Below are positions 1-9,138 of a stretch of DNA of 59,289 nt, one piece after another. The DNA is from an uncultured Robinsoniella sp. GTDB lineage: Bacteria; Bacillota; Clostridia; Lachnospirales; Lachnospiraceae. The notes beneath the pieces were generated by a model. The model was not told the DNA's origin. It ran no database searches and was given only the letters and a program-made list of their open reading frames with translations. The stretch lies in NCBI GenBank assembly GCA_900539655.1, contig UQCR01000030.1, positions 1 through 59,289 on the forward strand, in the 5' to 3' direction. The position numbers and the translations under genes were made by a program. Numbering within the stretch: the first letter of the stretch is position 1; every line of letters begins with the position of its first letter.

Positions 1-129
1 CGAATGAGTCACACCTGCCCCCTGAAATATTTTTTAAAAAAAAGATGGCTAATGACAACAATGTCATTTAGTTAGTAAAATAAGCATTGCATCGTTTTTT
101 ATGGAAGATCATTATAGGAATATATGTAG

Positions 130-622
130 TGAGCTTTCAGATATAGTAATAAACGTGCATATATTTCTTGTTAGATAAACTCAGCCTTTTTTGCATGAAA
201 GATGCATAGACCGACTGCGTATTTTAACTCTCGAAACAGAGATTTAATTCCCCATCTTAATTGATAGAGTTCTTTTATTTTTTCAATGGGTAAGCTTCTC
301 ACTGGCGTTCTGGTTGGATCTCGACATCGATATTTCTTCTGTTGTACATTTAGATGCAGTTGATTAAAGCCTTTTCGATCTTTTTAAGACTGAAAATAAG
401 TTGACTTATCCTGTTGAATATATGCAATATTTAAATCTGTACCGTCACAGGTAGCAAGGCCGGTATCCTTCAAAAGTCTGATAATCTTGAAAAGCCTAAT
501 TAAAATCGTGAAACAGAAACAAAAGAGCATCTGGTAATAATTTTTTACGTTTCTGGTTAAAAGCCGAAACTGTGGCAGAATCAAGAATTCTGTACAAAGA
601 GCCATCGATACTTATCCATTAG
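130..622 (-). pseudogene. Decayed IS4-family transposase
   Basis: Reading the minus strand, three blocks of an IS4-type DDE transposase are visible in different frames. The first (about 622-490) has IDGSLYRILDSATVSAF and KRKKLLPDALLFLFHDF, then a stop. The second (about 470-385) has CDGTDLNIA and STYFQS, with the first catalytic Asp. The third, after FNQLHLN (about 365), jumps straight to LYQLRWGIKSLFRELKYAVG (about 270-205), the C-terminal Y-R-E-K region. The middle of the protein, including the second catalytic Asp, is missing. The expected Glu of the Y-R-E-K motif is Lys (RWGIK). A stop interrupts the C-terminal block near AEFI. This is a dead remnant. Family membership rests on recalled motif resemblance, not on a search. 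Confidence 0.72.
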
Positions 623-633
623 ATTTTTCGGGC

Positions 634-892
634 TTGCTTGCCTGTTATGAATGGGGTGGGAGCATCAACTATCATCTTGTTGATCTGCAGGACACCATAG
701 ACGCACTTTATACAAAAGACATGCACTGTTATGCGAAACGGATAAGGACAGAAATGCGACCTTGGAGATGTAGGAATATTTGTTATCGAAGGCATGGAAA
801 AAGTCAGATGTGTGATTGCAGAAAACCGGAAACAAAAACTGACAAAGCATAAGAAGCCTACTTGGGAAAGCTACAAATTTTTATTTATTTAA
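634..892 (+). pseudogene. Broken unidentified reading frame
   Basis: One frame (634-852) gives a protein-like stretch beginning ACYEWGGSINYHLVDLQ. Around 745-770 the plausible coding sense moves to another frame, giving DLGDVGIFVIEGMEKV and ending WESYKFLFI before TAA at 890-892. The second stretch looks like real protein, so the two pieces are probably one gene broken by a frameshift. I do not recognise the family. Because it directly follows the transposase remnant on the opposite strand, it may be a passenger or older mobile-element debris. Confidence 0.35.
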
Positions 893-1030
893 GAATTTGA
901 TTCAATTAAATTTCATGACATTTATGCTGCATTTCAATACATTCTGTGCCGCAGATTTCAGTATTTATATTATAATATAATATCTTAATTTTGCATTAAG
1001 AAAATATATTATAATATGGGAGAAAAAGAG
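893..1030. other. AT-rich leader upstream of the Rhs gene
   Basis: This short gene-free stretch is almost pure A/T near its right end and carries several overlapping TATAAT-like hexamers, so a promoter here is likely but cannot be pinned to one position. A long inverted repeat (967-1017, listed separately) occupies the last part. A GGGAG ribosome site lies at 1018-1022. Confidence 0.5.
967..1017 (+). promoter_or_regulatory. 23-bp imperfect inverted repeat abutting the Rhs ribosome site
   Basis: The left arm 967-989 and right arm 995-1017 are reverse complements at 21 of 23 positions, with a 5-base loop (990-994). The inner part is CTTAAT/ATTAAG; the outer part is TA-rich. The right arm ends one base before GGGAG (1018-1022). 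As RNA it would form a long hairpin next to the ribosome site; as DNA it could be an operator or a relic of an element end. The very low sequence complexity weakens the case. Confidence 0.5.
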
Positions 1031-1032
1031 AT

Positions 1033-4000
1033 GTGGAAAAAACAAAAGAAAAAAAAATTTTTAAGTCATTTATTTGTATGGCTCTCGCTGTATTGATATT
1101 TATTACAGATGTGCCTGATTTGGGGCTTGTATTAAAAGTTATGGCTAATCCAAAGCCCAATCAACTGGCAGTTGTAGATGGGCGGGTAGATGCAAAAGAA
1201 GAAATAGAATCAGAAACAGATAGGGTTGATAAAGAAGAATATACTAATCGAGAAACTGATACAACTTCTGAATATGACACAGAAGAAATTACTGAAATTG
1301 AAAATGTAAAAGAAGAAACAGAATCCAATAGTACTTATTCAAGTATAAATATAGAAACAGAATTAGTTGAAACAGAAGTGGCTGATGGGCAAGAACAACT
1401 CAAGGAATCCGAAACAGTGGTTGAAAGTACGGAATCTGTTGATGAAAATAATCATACTGTAAAAAAGGTTTCAGAGTATGTTAAAACAGTTATTCCAGAA
1501 GATATTATTTATGATGAAATAATAGATGGAGATACTGTGCTTTCTTCAGGTGGAGTGATAAGGGATAAAAAAATATTGTATCAAGGTGATGTGATCGTTG
1601 ATAGTAATGTTCAGTTTTCTAATTGTACAATTAGGATAACAGGTAATGCCTTAATGCAGTCTGGATCTTTAAACGCACAGAACTCTATTGTTTGGGTAGA
1701 TGGCACCTTTAGAATTCAGTCAGAGAGTGAGAAGGAGAAATATGAAGATACGGCGGCTTATCTAACTGGTGGCAATAATGCTTGTATAGTGGTTAAAGGG
1801 GATTTTTATACTCAGAGTATAAATTACAATAATCAAATAAATAAGGGGTTAATTCTTGAACTTTATGGGGATTTCCACCATTTAGGAGACAGCAGCTTTA
1901 ATCAGTTATCAAGTGCCTGGGGAACACTAGTGTTCGCAGGAGAAAAAAAACAGCATGTATCGATGGGAACGATGCGGGGACGGCTGAAAAGTATCGTAGT
2001 AGCTAATCAAGCAGGAAAGATCTATGCAGATACACCGCTGTGGGGAGTGGAACTAACCCAGGACACGATTATTGCAGGGGAAGAAGTAGCCGTGCAGGGT
2101 TATGGAAATGGGCATAAACTGACCATAGAAGGAGACTACCTGGGAACGCAGTTTACTCTAAACAATGGTTCTGTCCTGCATGTAAAAGGAGAGTACCGGA
2201 TACAGGAGATAGAGGGACGGGATTGTACGTTAGTTATTGGGAGTGAGTCAGCACAGATCGTAGTAGACAGAGATTTCCGAATACAAAAAAAGCAGTCGGA
2301 CGGAAGCTATACAGAAACTTCAGCATATCTGAAGACATCCGGAGAACTGAAAATCATAGTGAAGGGAAATTTTTATACAGAAAGCAATAATAGTGAAAAT
2401 ATGCTTTGTAAAGGCGGAATTCTGGAACTGTATGGAGATTTCTATCTAACGGGAAATAGTATATTTAATGTTTCATGGCCGGCTGATGGAAAAGTAGTGT
2501 TTGCAGGAGATTCATTTCAACATATAATTATGGATAGCAACCGGGGATATATAAGGAATATTATACAAACTGAATCATGTCCAGGACTTGTATTTAATTG
2601 TACAGCAGGAACAATCAGTTTGGCCAGTGACATTATTTCAAATGATTTTGCAAATTTTCACTACCTGGAACTAAATGGTCATACAGTTGAGCTTAAAGAT
2701 TCAGTAAATCTCACTGGAAGTGCCAAGCTGATGGGAGGTGCCTTGAAATGTGGGGGCAATCTGACTGTTTCCGGCACCATATCCAACGAAAAAGGAGTAT
2801 TGAATGTCAATGGAAACCTGTATCTGGAGAAAAATGGCCGGATATCCATGTCAGATGACAATGACCTTATCATCATCAATGGAACCTTATACAATAATTC
2901 CTGGATAGACCAAACTATAGCAAGAGGACTTTTGGATGTAAAAGGAGATTTCATTCAAAATACCACCCGAAGATTTACAACCAGCCAGAATGCGTTCATG
3001 CAGATCAGCGGTGCCTACCACCACAACGTGGAATTTCCGGAACTGGCATACGTCTGGTTTTACAACCTTGGAGTGGATGCCGGTCTGGATTATACTTTTA
3101 CCAGACAGCCCATCTGGACAAACCTCTTCCAGGCAATGGAAACCGGACATATCACAGAACGGATTGCATCCAGGTACTTTGGCAAATCAGGAGCCAATCC
3201 TGCAACCGGAAACTATTCACAGGGCTTTTCGGATATCACGGTTCAAAGTGCTATGGGACCCTTTGAAATTACTCATTCCTATAATTCTATGAGCGAAGAA
3301 GACGGAGTACTGGGAAAAGGATTTATATTCAGCCAGAATATCAAAATGAAATCGGAGACTATTCTGGACACGGATCAGAAAACTATTTTTATGCCGGACG
3401 GGTCCCGGTGTACGTTTTTGAAAAACAGCAGTGGTAATTATGAAGCACAGGATTCCAGAAGTGAACTGACAGAGGAAAACGGAAGCTTTCTTTTGAAAAC
3501 ACAGGATCAGGCGGTATTTGCCTTTGATGAAAAAGGGCATATCCAGTATATGGAAGACAAAACAGGTAACCGCATGGCCTATAGCGTGGATGATAGTGGA
3601 AATACCGTGGGGATACAGGATGATTCCGGTACCGATGTTTCTTTTCATTATAAAGACAAACTGCTAAAAAGGATTCAAAATGAGGAGACTGGGGAAAGTG
3701 CCCGGTTTGAGTATACAGATGGAAAACTGACTAAATTTATCGATGCAAACGGAAAATCTACAGGATACCAATATAATTCAGAAGGACTGCTCTCTAAAAT
3801 CATAAACCATGACGGAAGTGTTTTTGAAAAAATTACCTATATAAAAGGCGGAAAACACGATAAAAAGGTGAACACTGTTAAAAACATGGCTGGAAACGTG
3901 GATACGTACAAATACGATGATGTTTTTCGTAAGACGGTCATAACAGATTCCAATGGGCGGACGGTTACGAAGGAGTTTGACTTTCACTACAATCTTACCG

Positions 4001-7000
4001 CATCTACGAATGCCCTTGGTGAAACCGTCCGGACAAAGTATGCTCTGTCAAATGGAACAAACAAGTATGGAGAAGTGGAATCGGAAACCGATGCTTATGG
4101 AAATGTAACAACCTATACCCGTGATGCAAAAGGGCGGGTAATAAAAGTGGCATACCCGGACGGCTCTGCAGAACTGACCGAGTATGATGAACAGAATAAT
4201 ATAACAAAAAGTACGGATAAAAATGGAACGTCCACTTATTACCTGTATGACGATTCCGGAAAATACCTTCTAAAAAAAGCAACGCCGCTGGATGGAAAAA
4301 GTGTATACCGGGAAGGTGCTGATGAGGAAGGCTTTGCCGTGACGTCTTACACTTACGACCTGGATCATGTGATCAAAGGCGTTGTACTGACTGAAACCGG
4401 TCCTCTGGGAGATGAAAAGAATTATACAGAATATATCCGTAACCAGAAGGGGCAGATCCTTGCCAGGAATGTCTATATGAATGGGGATGCATTTACAACT
4501 GCTTATGAGTACAATGACAAGTGGCTTCCGATAGAAGAAACTGCCCCGGACGGCGTTGTTACAAAATATGTCTATAATAAATATAATGAAATCATCCGTA
4601 AGGCTATCATCAGTGAAGATGGAAAACAGCGGACATATGAGCGGTTCTCTTATGATGAAATGGGAAATAAAGAAGCTGAGGCGGGACCACTTTCCTATGA
4701 TTCGTCTTTGGATGATCTGAAAAACGATGTTTATAAAGGACCCGGAACCCGTTTTACCTATAATAAAGCTGGGCAGGTGACTGCAAAAACAGATGCCATG
4801 GGCAATACTACGGCTTATGAATACGATTTGTATGGGAATACATTAAAGGAGTGTTATCCGGACGGTTCCTATACCGCATATACCTATGATGCACTGGACC
4901 GGAAAACAAGTACTGTTTTTTATGACAGTACCACATCAAAAAGAATACGCATGGAGGAACTAAGCTACAGCCAGTCCGGAAAAAACCTGCTTACCACTAC
5001 CACGGTTTATTTGGATCCGGAACGTACTGCGGTCACTACGCAGATCACGGACTTTGCAGGAAGAGTGATAAGAGCCACCGATGCTGCCGGAAATTCGACC
5101 AGCAGAACATATACCGGGGATGGAAAGGTGGCCACGGAGACAGATCCGTATGGGAAACGAACCACCTATACATATGATGCATTAGGAAATCTGAGCAGCC
5201 AGACAACTCCGTTTGAGGGAAATTCTTTTGCAAAGACGGAATATACCTATGATAAAGCAGGCAACATGCTGACCGAGGTGGTTTATAGTAACCCGGTAGG
5301 CAGTTCTGCCCCCTCGTCAAGGAAAACTGCTTATGAATATGATGCATGGAATAATCGGATAACAACCATACAGTATGACGGTGACAATCCGGTAAGCTAT
5401 GTCCAGGGATACTATGATTTTAGAGGACGCCTGTTAAGAGAATACAAGGGGCTGTCTGTACCGCTGGCCATAAGCGGGCTGGATGAGGTACACCAAAACG
5501 GGGATGACGAATATACCGTCACGAAATATGACTATAATTATCAGGATAAAGTGGTACAAATGATTGACGGTGCCGGCCAGATGGAAACCAGTACCTATGA
5601 CAATGCGGGGAATCTGGTACAGACACAGGAGCAGGATGGGGGAACCTATCAGGCTGTTTACGATATTTTAGGACAGAAAACAGAGGAATCAAAGTCTTTT
5701 CCGGGCAAAACAACGATAGCCAAGACATTTACCTATGACAATATGGGACGGCTGGTTTCCACAACGGAGAATGAGGAAACGGTCACCTTTGTTTATAATG
5801 GTCTGGGGCAGATGCTGCAGGAGAAAGACAGCTTTACGGACAAGGAATATATGTATGACCATACAGGAGCAGTGTTGTCCATGAAAATTTCTAACAGCAG
5901 TGGAAATCTCCGGCATACCAAAAATACTTATGATCTTCTGGGCCGTCTGACCAGCGTAAGTGAAAATGGGAAGTTGAAGGCATCCTATACCTATGATAAG
6001 ATGTCCCGTCTTCTGACCACAAAGTATGAAAATGGAATTACAGAAACAAATGTCTATAATGATGCCGGTCTGCCCAAATCCGTCGTAAATAAAGATATTT
6101 CCGGGAAGATCATTTCCGAATATAAATATACATATGCGGTAGATGGAAATCAGCTCAGCAAAACGGACGCAGGCGGAACCACATCCTATCAATATGACGG
6201 ACTTAACCGGTTAACGGAAGAAAAGCATACCAATGCTGGGGAAGTGGAAACAACCAGTTATGATTATGATGAAAATGGAAACCGTACCCGGATGGAGAAG
6301 AGAACCGGTAATGGGCTTAAATGGGAAGAATATACTTACGACCAGCTGGACCGTATATTAACGAAATCCACCCCGGATGGAATAACGGCATACACCTATG
6401 ACCGGAATGGCAACCAGCTTACCAAATCGGAAGATGAGAAGGAGGAAATCCAGACATATGATGCTTTGAATCGTCTGATTTCCTGGACAGATGGCAGTAA
6501 AACAGCAGAATATTCCTATTATCCGGATAATAACCGTGCCTCAAAGACGGTGGATGGAGTTATAAACAGGCATATCTGGTCAGGCGGTGAAATACAGGTT
6601 GACATTACGGAAGGAAAGACGGTAAATTATATACATGGACACCGTCTGATCTGGTCAGATTATGGAACATACCTGTATAATGCCCATGGGGATGTTGTGC
6701 AGCTGGTCAAAGATGACCAGGTAGTGGAACGTTATGATTATGATGCTTATGGAAATCCCATAGAAGAAAAGAGCCGGGAGAAGAAAACAGCAGAAAAACA
6801 GGAAGACAGGCAGAGCAACAACAGCAATTCCGATCGAAACCCATACCGCTATGCTGGGGAATACCGGGATGAAGAAACAGGATACATTTATCTGAGGGCG
6901 AGATATTATGATGCCAAACTGGGACGTTTTTTGAATGCGGACCCGGCGAAGCAGGGGACGAACTGGTATGCCTATGCTGGTGGAAATCCTGTTTTGTATC

Positions 7001-7887
7001 ACGATCCCAGCGGTTTATTTTTTAGTGAAGCATGGGAAGGAATAAAGAATACAGGCAGAAACCTGATATCAGGAGTAAAGTCTGTGGGGCGGGCAATTGG
7101 AAGTGCGGCTTCAGCGGCGGGAAAGAAGATAAAGGAATTTACATCTACTACAGTAGGGAAAGTGGTGGTAGGTGCAACCGTTATTGCAGTAGCGGCAGTA
7201 GCCACAGTGGTAACAGGAGGAGCAGCTGCAGGGCTTGCAGGGGCAGTAGCATCCGGAGCATTAACCGGGGCAGTAGCAGGAGCGGCATCAGGGGCAGCAA
7301 TAGGTGGTGTTTCCGGAGTAATCACCAACCGTATTAGTACTGGAAGCTGGGAAGGATCTGGGCAGGCACTGGTAGATGGTGCAGCATCCGGGTTTATGCA
7401 GGGAAGTATTGGCGGAGCTGTAGGAGGGGCTGTATCAGGAGGTATTCGTTATGGGACCAATGCCTTGGCGGGAAAGTTGGCAAATCCTAATAGTAGACCC
7501 AACAATACATATGGACAAGGACGACCAACACAAGGGCAAGGTTATTCAAAAAATGGATATAATCCAAAACCAGGTGAACGTACAATTGAAGGATATGTGA
7601 AAAATAATGTTTCACCTAATGCAGAAGTTTCTTTGTATACTGATGCAAAAGGATTTAATAATGTTGGTAATATTGGAGGAGAATTTAAGCGTTTTGGTAC
7701 TGTGCCAGGAAGGCATGGCATTAGTGGTGCTCATGTCCATCAACCGATGAGAAATATTAATATTTTTACTGGTGAAATAAGAGGAGGCGTATTTAATCCG
7801 AAAAAAGGAATTGGTGTAAATTCTCCCAATAGAGTGGATATTAAACAGTTGTATCAATTTTTATTTAATGAAAAATATCTTAATTAA
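1033..7887 (+). CDS. Giant Rhs/YD-repeat surface protein with C-terminal toxin-like domain
   Basis: This 2,284-residue protein is predicted to be exported and probably delivers a C-terminal toxin. Residues 1-40 form a signal peptide (Lys-rich start, hydrophobic core). Residues 45-170 are Glu/Thr-rich. About 175-720 is a repetitive beta-strand region with KGDFYTQ, LELYGDF and FAGE/FAGD motifs repeated about 188 residues apart, resembling a beta-helix stalk. A DUF6531-like entry follows (ITVQSAMGPFEITHSYNS). Then come many YD repeats (TYDxxGN-type) and the Rhs core at 1938-1996 (YRYAGEYRDEETGYIYLRAR ... DPSGL). About 2000-2150 is Gly/Ala-rich and probably membrane-active. From about 2180 the sequence turns AT-rich and holds the presumed toxin, with HVHQP at 2234-2238. 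The start is taken as GTG at 1033; an out-of-frame ATG at 1031 overlaps it (see findings). The toxin may be of the polymorphic type 24 kind, but that is a guess. The next gene is the likely immunity gene. Confidence 0.9.
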   Translation: MEKTKEKKIFKSFICMALAVLIFITDVPDLGLVLKVMANPKPNQLAVVDGRVDAKEEIESETDRVDKEEYTNRETDTTSEYDTEEITEIENVKEETESNSTYSSINIETELVETEVADGQEQLKESETVVESTESVDENNHTVKKVSEYVKTVIPEDIIYDEIIDGDTVLSSGGVIRDKKILYQGDVIVDSNVQFSNCTIRITGNALMQSGSLNAQNSIVWVDGTFRIQSESEKEKYEDTAAYLTGGNNACIVVKGDFYTQSINYNNQINKGLILELYGDFHHLGDSSFNQLSSAWGTLVFAGEKKQHVSMGTMRGRLKSIVVANQAGKIYADTPLWGVELTQDTIIAGEEVAVQGYGNGHKLTIEGDYLGTQFTLNNGSVLHVKGEYRIQEIEGRDCTLVIGSESAQIVVDRDFRIQKKQSDGSYTETSAYLKTSGELKIIVKGNFYTESNNSENMLCKGGILELYGDFYLTGNSIFNVSWPADGKVVFAGDSFQHIIMDSNRGYIRNIIQTESCPGLVFNCTAGTISLASDIISNDFANFHYLELNGHTVELKDSVNLTGSAKLMGGALKCGGNLTVSGTISNEKGVLNVNGNLYLEKNGRISMSDDNDLIIINGTLYNNSWIDQTIARGLLDVKGDFIQNTTRRFTTSQNAFMQISGAYHHNVEFPELAYVWFYNLGVDAGLDYTFTRQPIWTNLFQAMETGHITERIASRYFGKSGANPATGNYSQGFSDITVQSAMGPFEITHSYNSMSEEDGVLGKGFIFSQNIKMKSETILDTDQKTIFMPDGSRCTFLKNSSGNYEAQDSRSELTEENGSFLLKTQDQAVFAFDEKGHIQYMEDKTGNRMAYSVDDSGNTVGIQDDSGTDVSFHYKDKLLKRIQNEETGESARFEYTDGKLTKFIDANGKSTGYQYNSEGLLSKIINHDGSVFEKITYIKGGKHDKKVNTVKNMAGNVDTYKYDDVFRKTVITDSNGRTVTKEFDFHYNLTASTNALGETVRTKYALSNGTNKYGEVESETDAYGNVTTYTRDAKGRVIKVAYPDGSAELTEYDEQNNITKSTDKNGTSTYYLYDDSGKYLLKKATPLDGKSVYREGADEEGFAVTSYTYDLDHVIKGVVLTETGPLGDEKNYTEYIRNQKGQILARNVYMNGDAFTTAYEYNDKWLPIEETAPDGVVTKYVYNKYNEIIRKAIISEDGKQRTYERFSYDEMGNKEAEAGPLSYDSSLDDLKNDVYKGPGTRFTYNKAGQVTAKTDAMGNTTAYEYDLYGNTLKECYPDGSYTAYTYDALDRKTSTVFYDSTTSKRIRMEELSYSQSGKNLLTTTTVYLDPERTAVTTQITDFAGRVIRATDAAGNSTSRTYTGDGKVATETDPYGKRTTYTYDALGNLSSQTTPFEGNSFAKTEYTYDKAGNMLTEVVYSNPVGSSAPSSRKTAYEYDAWNNRITTIQYDGDNPVSYVQGYYDFRGRLLREYKGLSVPLAISGLDEVHQNGDDEYTVTKYDYNYQDKVVQMIDGAGQMETSTYDNAGNLVQTQEQDGGTYQAVYDILGQKTEESKSFPGKTTIAKTFTYDNMGRLVSTTENEETVTFVYNGLGQMLQEKDSFTDKEYMYDHTGAVLSMKISNSSGNLRHTKNTYDLLGRLTSVSENGKLKASYTYDKMSRLLTTKYENGITETNVYNDAGLPKSVVNKDISGKIISEYKYTYAVDGNQLSKTDAGGTTSYQYDGLNRLTEEKHTNAGEVETTSYDYDENGNRTRMEKRTGNGLKWEEYTYDQLDRILTKSTPDGITAYTYDRNGNQLTKSEDEKEEIQTYDALNRLISWTDGSKTAEYSYYPDNNRASKTVDGVINRHIWSGGEIQVDITEGKTVNYIHGHRLIWSDYGTYLYNAHGDVVQLVKDDQVVERYDYDAYGNPIEEKSREKKTAEKQEDRQSNNSNSDRNPYRYAGEYRDEETGYIYLRARYYDAKLGRFLNADPAKQGTNWYAYAGGNPVLYHDPSGLFFSEAWEGIKNTGRNLISGVKSVGRAIGSAASAAGKKIKEFTSTTVGKVVVGATVIAVAAVATVVTGGAAAGLAGAVASGALTGAVAGAASGAAIGGVSGVITNRISTGSWEGSGQALVDGAASGFMQGSIGGAVGGAVSGGIRYGTNALAGKLANPNSRPNNTYGQGRPTQGQGYSKNGYNPKPGERTIEGYVKNNVSPNAEVSLYTDAKGFNNVGNIGGEFKRFGTVPGRHGISGAHVHQPMRNINIFTGEIRGGVFNPKKGIGVNSPNRVDIKQLYQFLFNEKYLN

Positions 7888-7904
7888 TGAAAGGAAGTTA
7901 ATTA

Positions 7905-8363
7905 ATGGAAAATTTTGATTTTACTCAATTTATTTCGTTAGATTCAGATTTAGAGTATGATGAAATAGAAGATATTATGATAGAATTATTTGGGAAAGCT
8001 GGCTTTTCAATAATCCGGTTTGACAATATGGAAGAAGTAAAAAAAGAGTATTATTGTGAATATTGGAATAAGTTTACTTTTGAACTTAAGCAAGATGATT
8101 TTTTGAGTGATTTTATGGAATGGAATGATATGACACGTGTTCCGGAATCAATAAAAACATTTCTAGAAATTATAGACGATTTATTAACATATGATGTTAT
8201 AGAGGTGGAATTAATTATATGCTCATTTGCGGAAAAAATGAAAACAAAAAATGAAATTGTTAGTATCAACCGTAATAAATTGATTGAAGAATTATATAAA
8301 ATGTCTATTTATAGTTATCAATGTCCTGATAATTTAATTATTAGAATTATAAATTGTAACTGA
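7905..8363 (+). CDS. Putative immunity protein for the Rhs toxin
   Basis: A 152-residue acidic, soluble protein starts 17 bases after the Rhs stop codon, with GGAAG upstream of the ATG. It has no signal peptide or membrane segment. It begins MENFDFTQFISLDSDLEYDE and is rich in Asp, Glu, Ile and aromatic residues; I do not recognise a family. The immunity role is inferred from its place directly behind a polymorphic toxin C-terminus, its acidity, and its high A+T content, which matches the toxin-coding end rather than the Rhs body. It probably binds the toxin in the producing cell's cytoplasm. Confidence 0.65.
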   Translation: MENFDFTQFISLDSDLEYDEIEDIMIELFGKAGFSIIRFDNMEEVKKEYYCEYWNKFTFELKQDDFLSDFMEWNDMTRVPESIKTFLEIIDDLLTYDVIEVELIICSFAEKMKTKNEIVSINRNKLIEELYKMSIYSYQCPDNLIIRIINCN

Positions 8364-8395
8364 AGAAATCTGGGAAAAAGAGAGAAAGCGGAAAG

Positions 8396-9005
8396 ATAGG
8401 CGGGGATGGAAAGGTTGCTGCAGAAACAGATCCGTATGGGAAGCGAGCCAAATATACCTATGATGCATTGGGAAATCTGACCAGCCAGACAACTCCGTTT
8501 GAGGGAAATTCTTTTGCAAAGACGGAATATACCTATGATAAAGCAGGCAACATGCTGACGGAGACGGTCAATAATAACCCCGCAGGCAGTTCTGCCTCCT
8601 CGTCAAGGAAGACTGGTTATTATATGATGCATGGAATAACCGGATAACCACCAAACAGTATGACGGTGACACTTCGGTAAGCTATGTCCAGGGATACTAT
8701 GAATTTAGAGGGCGCCTGTTAAGAGAGTACAAGGGGCTGTCTGTACCGCTGGCCATAAGCGGGCTGGATGAAGTACACCAAAACGGCGATGACGAATATA
8801 CCGTTACAAAATATAAATATAATTATCAGGATAAAGTGGTACAAATGATTGATGGTGCCGGCCAGATGGAAAGCAGTACCTATGACAATGCGGAGAATCT
8901 GGTACAGACACAGGAGCAGGATGGAGGAACCTATCAGGTTGTTTACGATATTTTAGGACAGAAAAACAGAGGAATCAAAGTCTTTTCCGGGCAAAAATGG
9001 TGGTA
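8396..9005 (+). pseudogene. Displaced, frameshifted copy of an Rhs repeat segment
   Basis: From about 8402 to 8996 the DNA matches 5115-5710 inside the large Rhs gene at roughly nine positions in ten by eye. Identical stretches include the YD-repeat coding around GNSFAKTEYTYDKAGNML. The copy lacks a start codon. It carries a one-base deletion near 8617 (GYY where the parent has AYEYD) and an extra A in a run near 8965, and it ends in TAG at about 9003-9005. It is a fragment of an older Rhs gene left behind the toxin-immunity cassette. The homologous tract could allow recombination with the intact gene. Confidence 0.88.
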
Positions 9006-9087
9006 GATTATGTTCGGTATTATGAACCATTGCGGTAGCATGCCCATTCTGGTTCTAGGCAGTTGTCCTCAAAGGAATGTCCTTCTA

Positions 9088-9130
9088 GACGCTAACTCCC
9101 CTGTTTTACGAGAACAGGGGAGTTAGCGTC
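9088..9130. terminator. 18-bp perfect hairpin between convergent units
   Basis: Arms 9088-9105 and 9113-9130 pair perfectly (GACGCTAACTCCCCTGTT and its complement) around a 7-base loop. TGTTAATTTT follows on the plus strand. It lies between the Rhs remnant and the minus-strand response regulator gene, which ends at 9139, and probably stops transcription from both sides. Confidence 0.75.
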
Positions 9131-9138
9131 TGTTAATT

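Noticed and set aside
1031..1110. Frame from ATG 1031 as the Rhs start
   Set aside because: In the sequence as given it runs out of frame with the long gene after the A-run and soon stops; the GTG at 1033 opens the 2,284-codon frame. Kept only as a slippage idea.
4000..6900. Tandem DNA repeats within the Rhs gene
   Set aside because: The recurring pattern is at protein level (YD repeats); the DNA units are diverged and irregular, so not listed as a DNA repeat array.
2679..7328. Many frames of 60-170 codons opposite or out of frame within the Rhs gene
   Set aside because: They lack ribosome sites, overlap a continuous well-supported gene and have low-complexity or Arg/Ser/His-biased composition typical of shadows.
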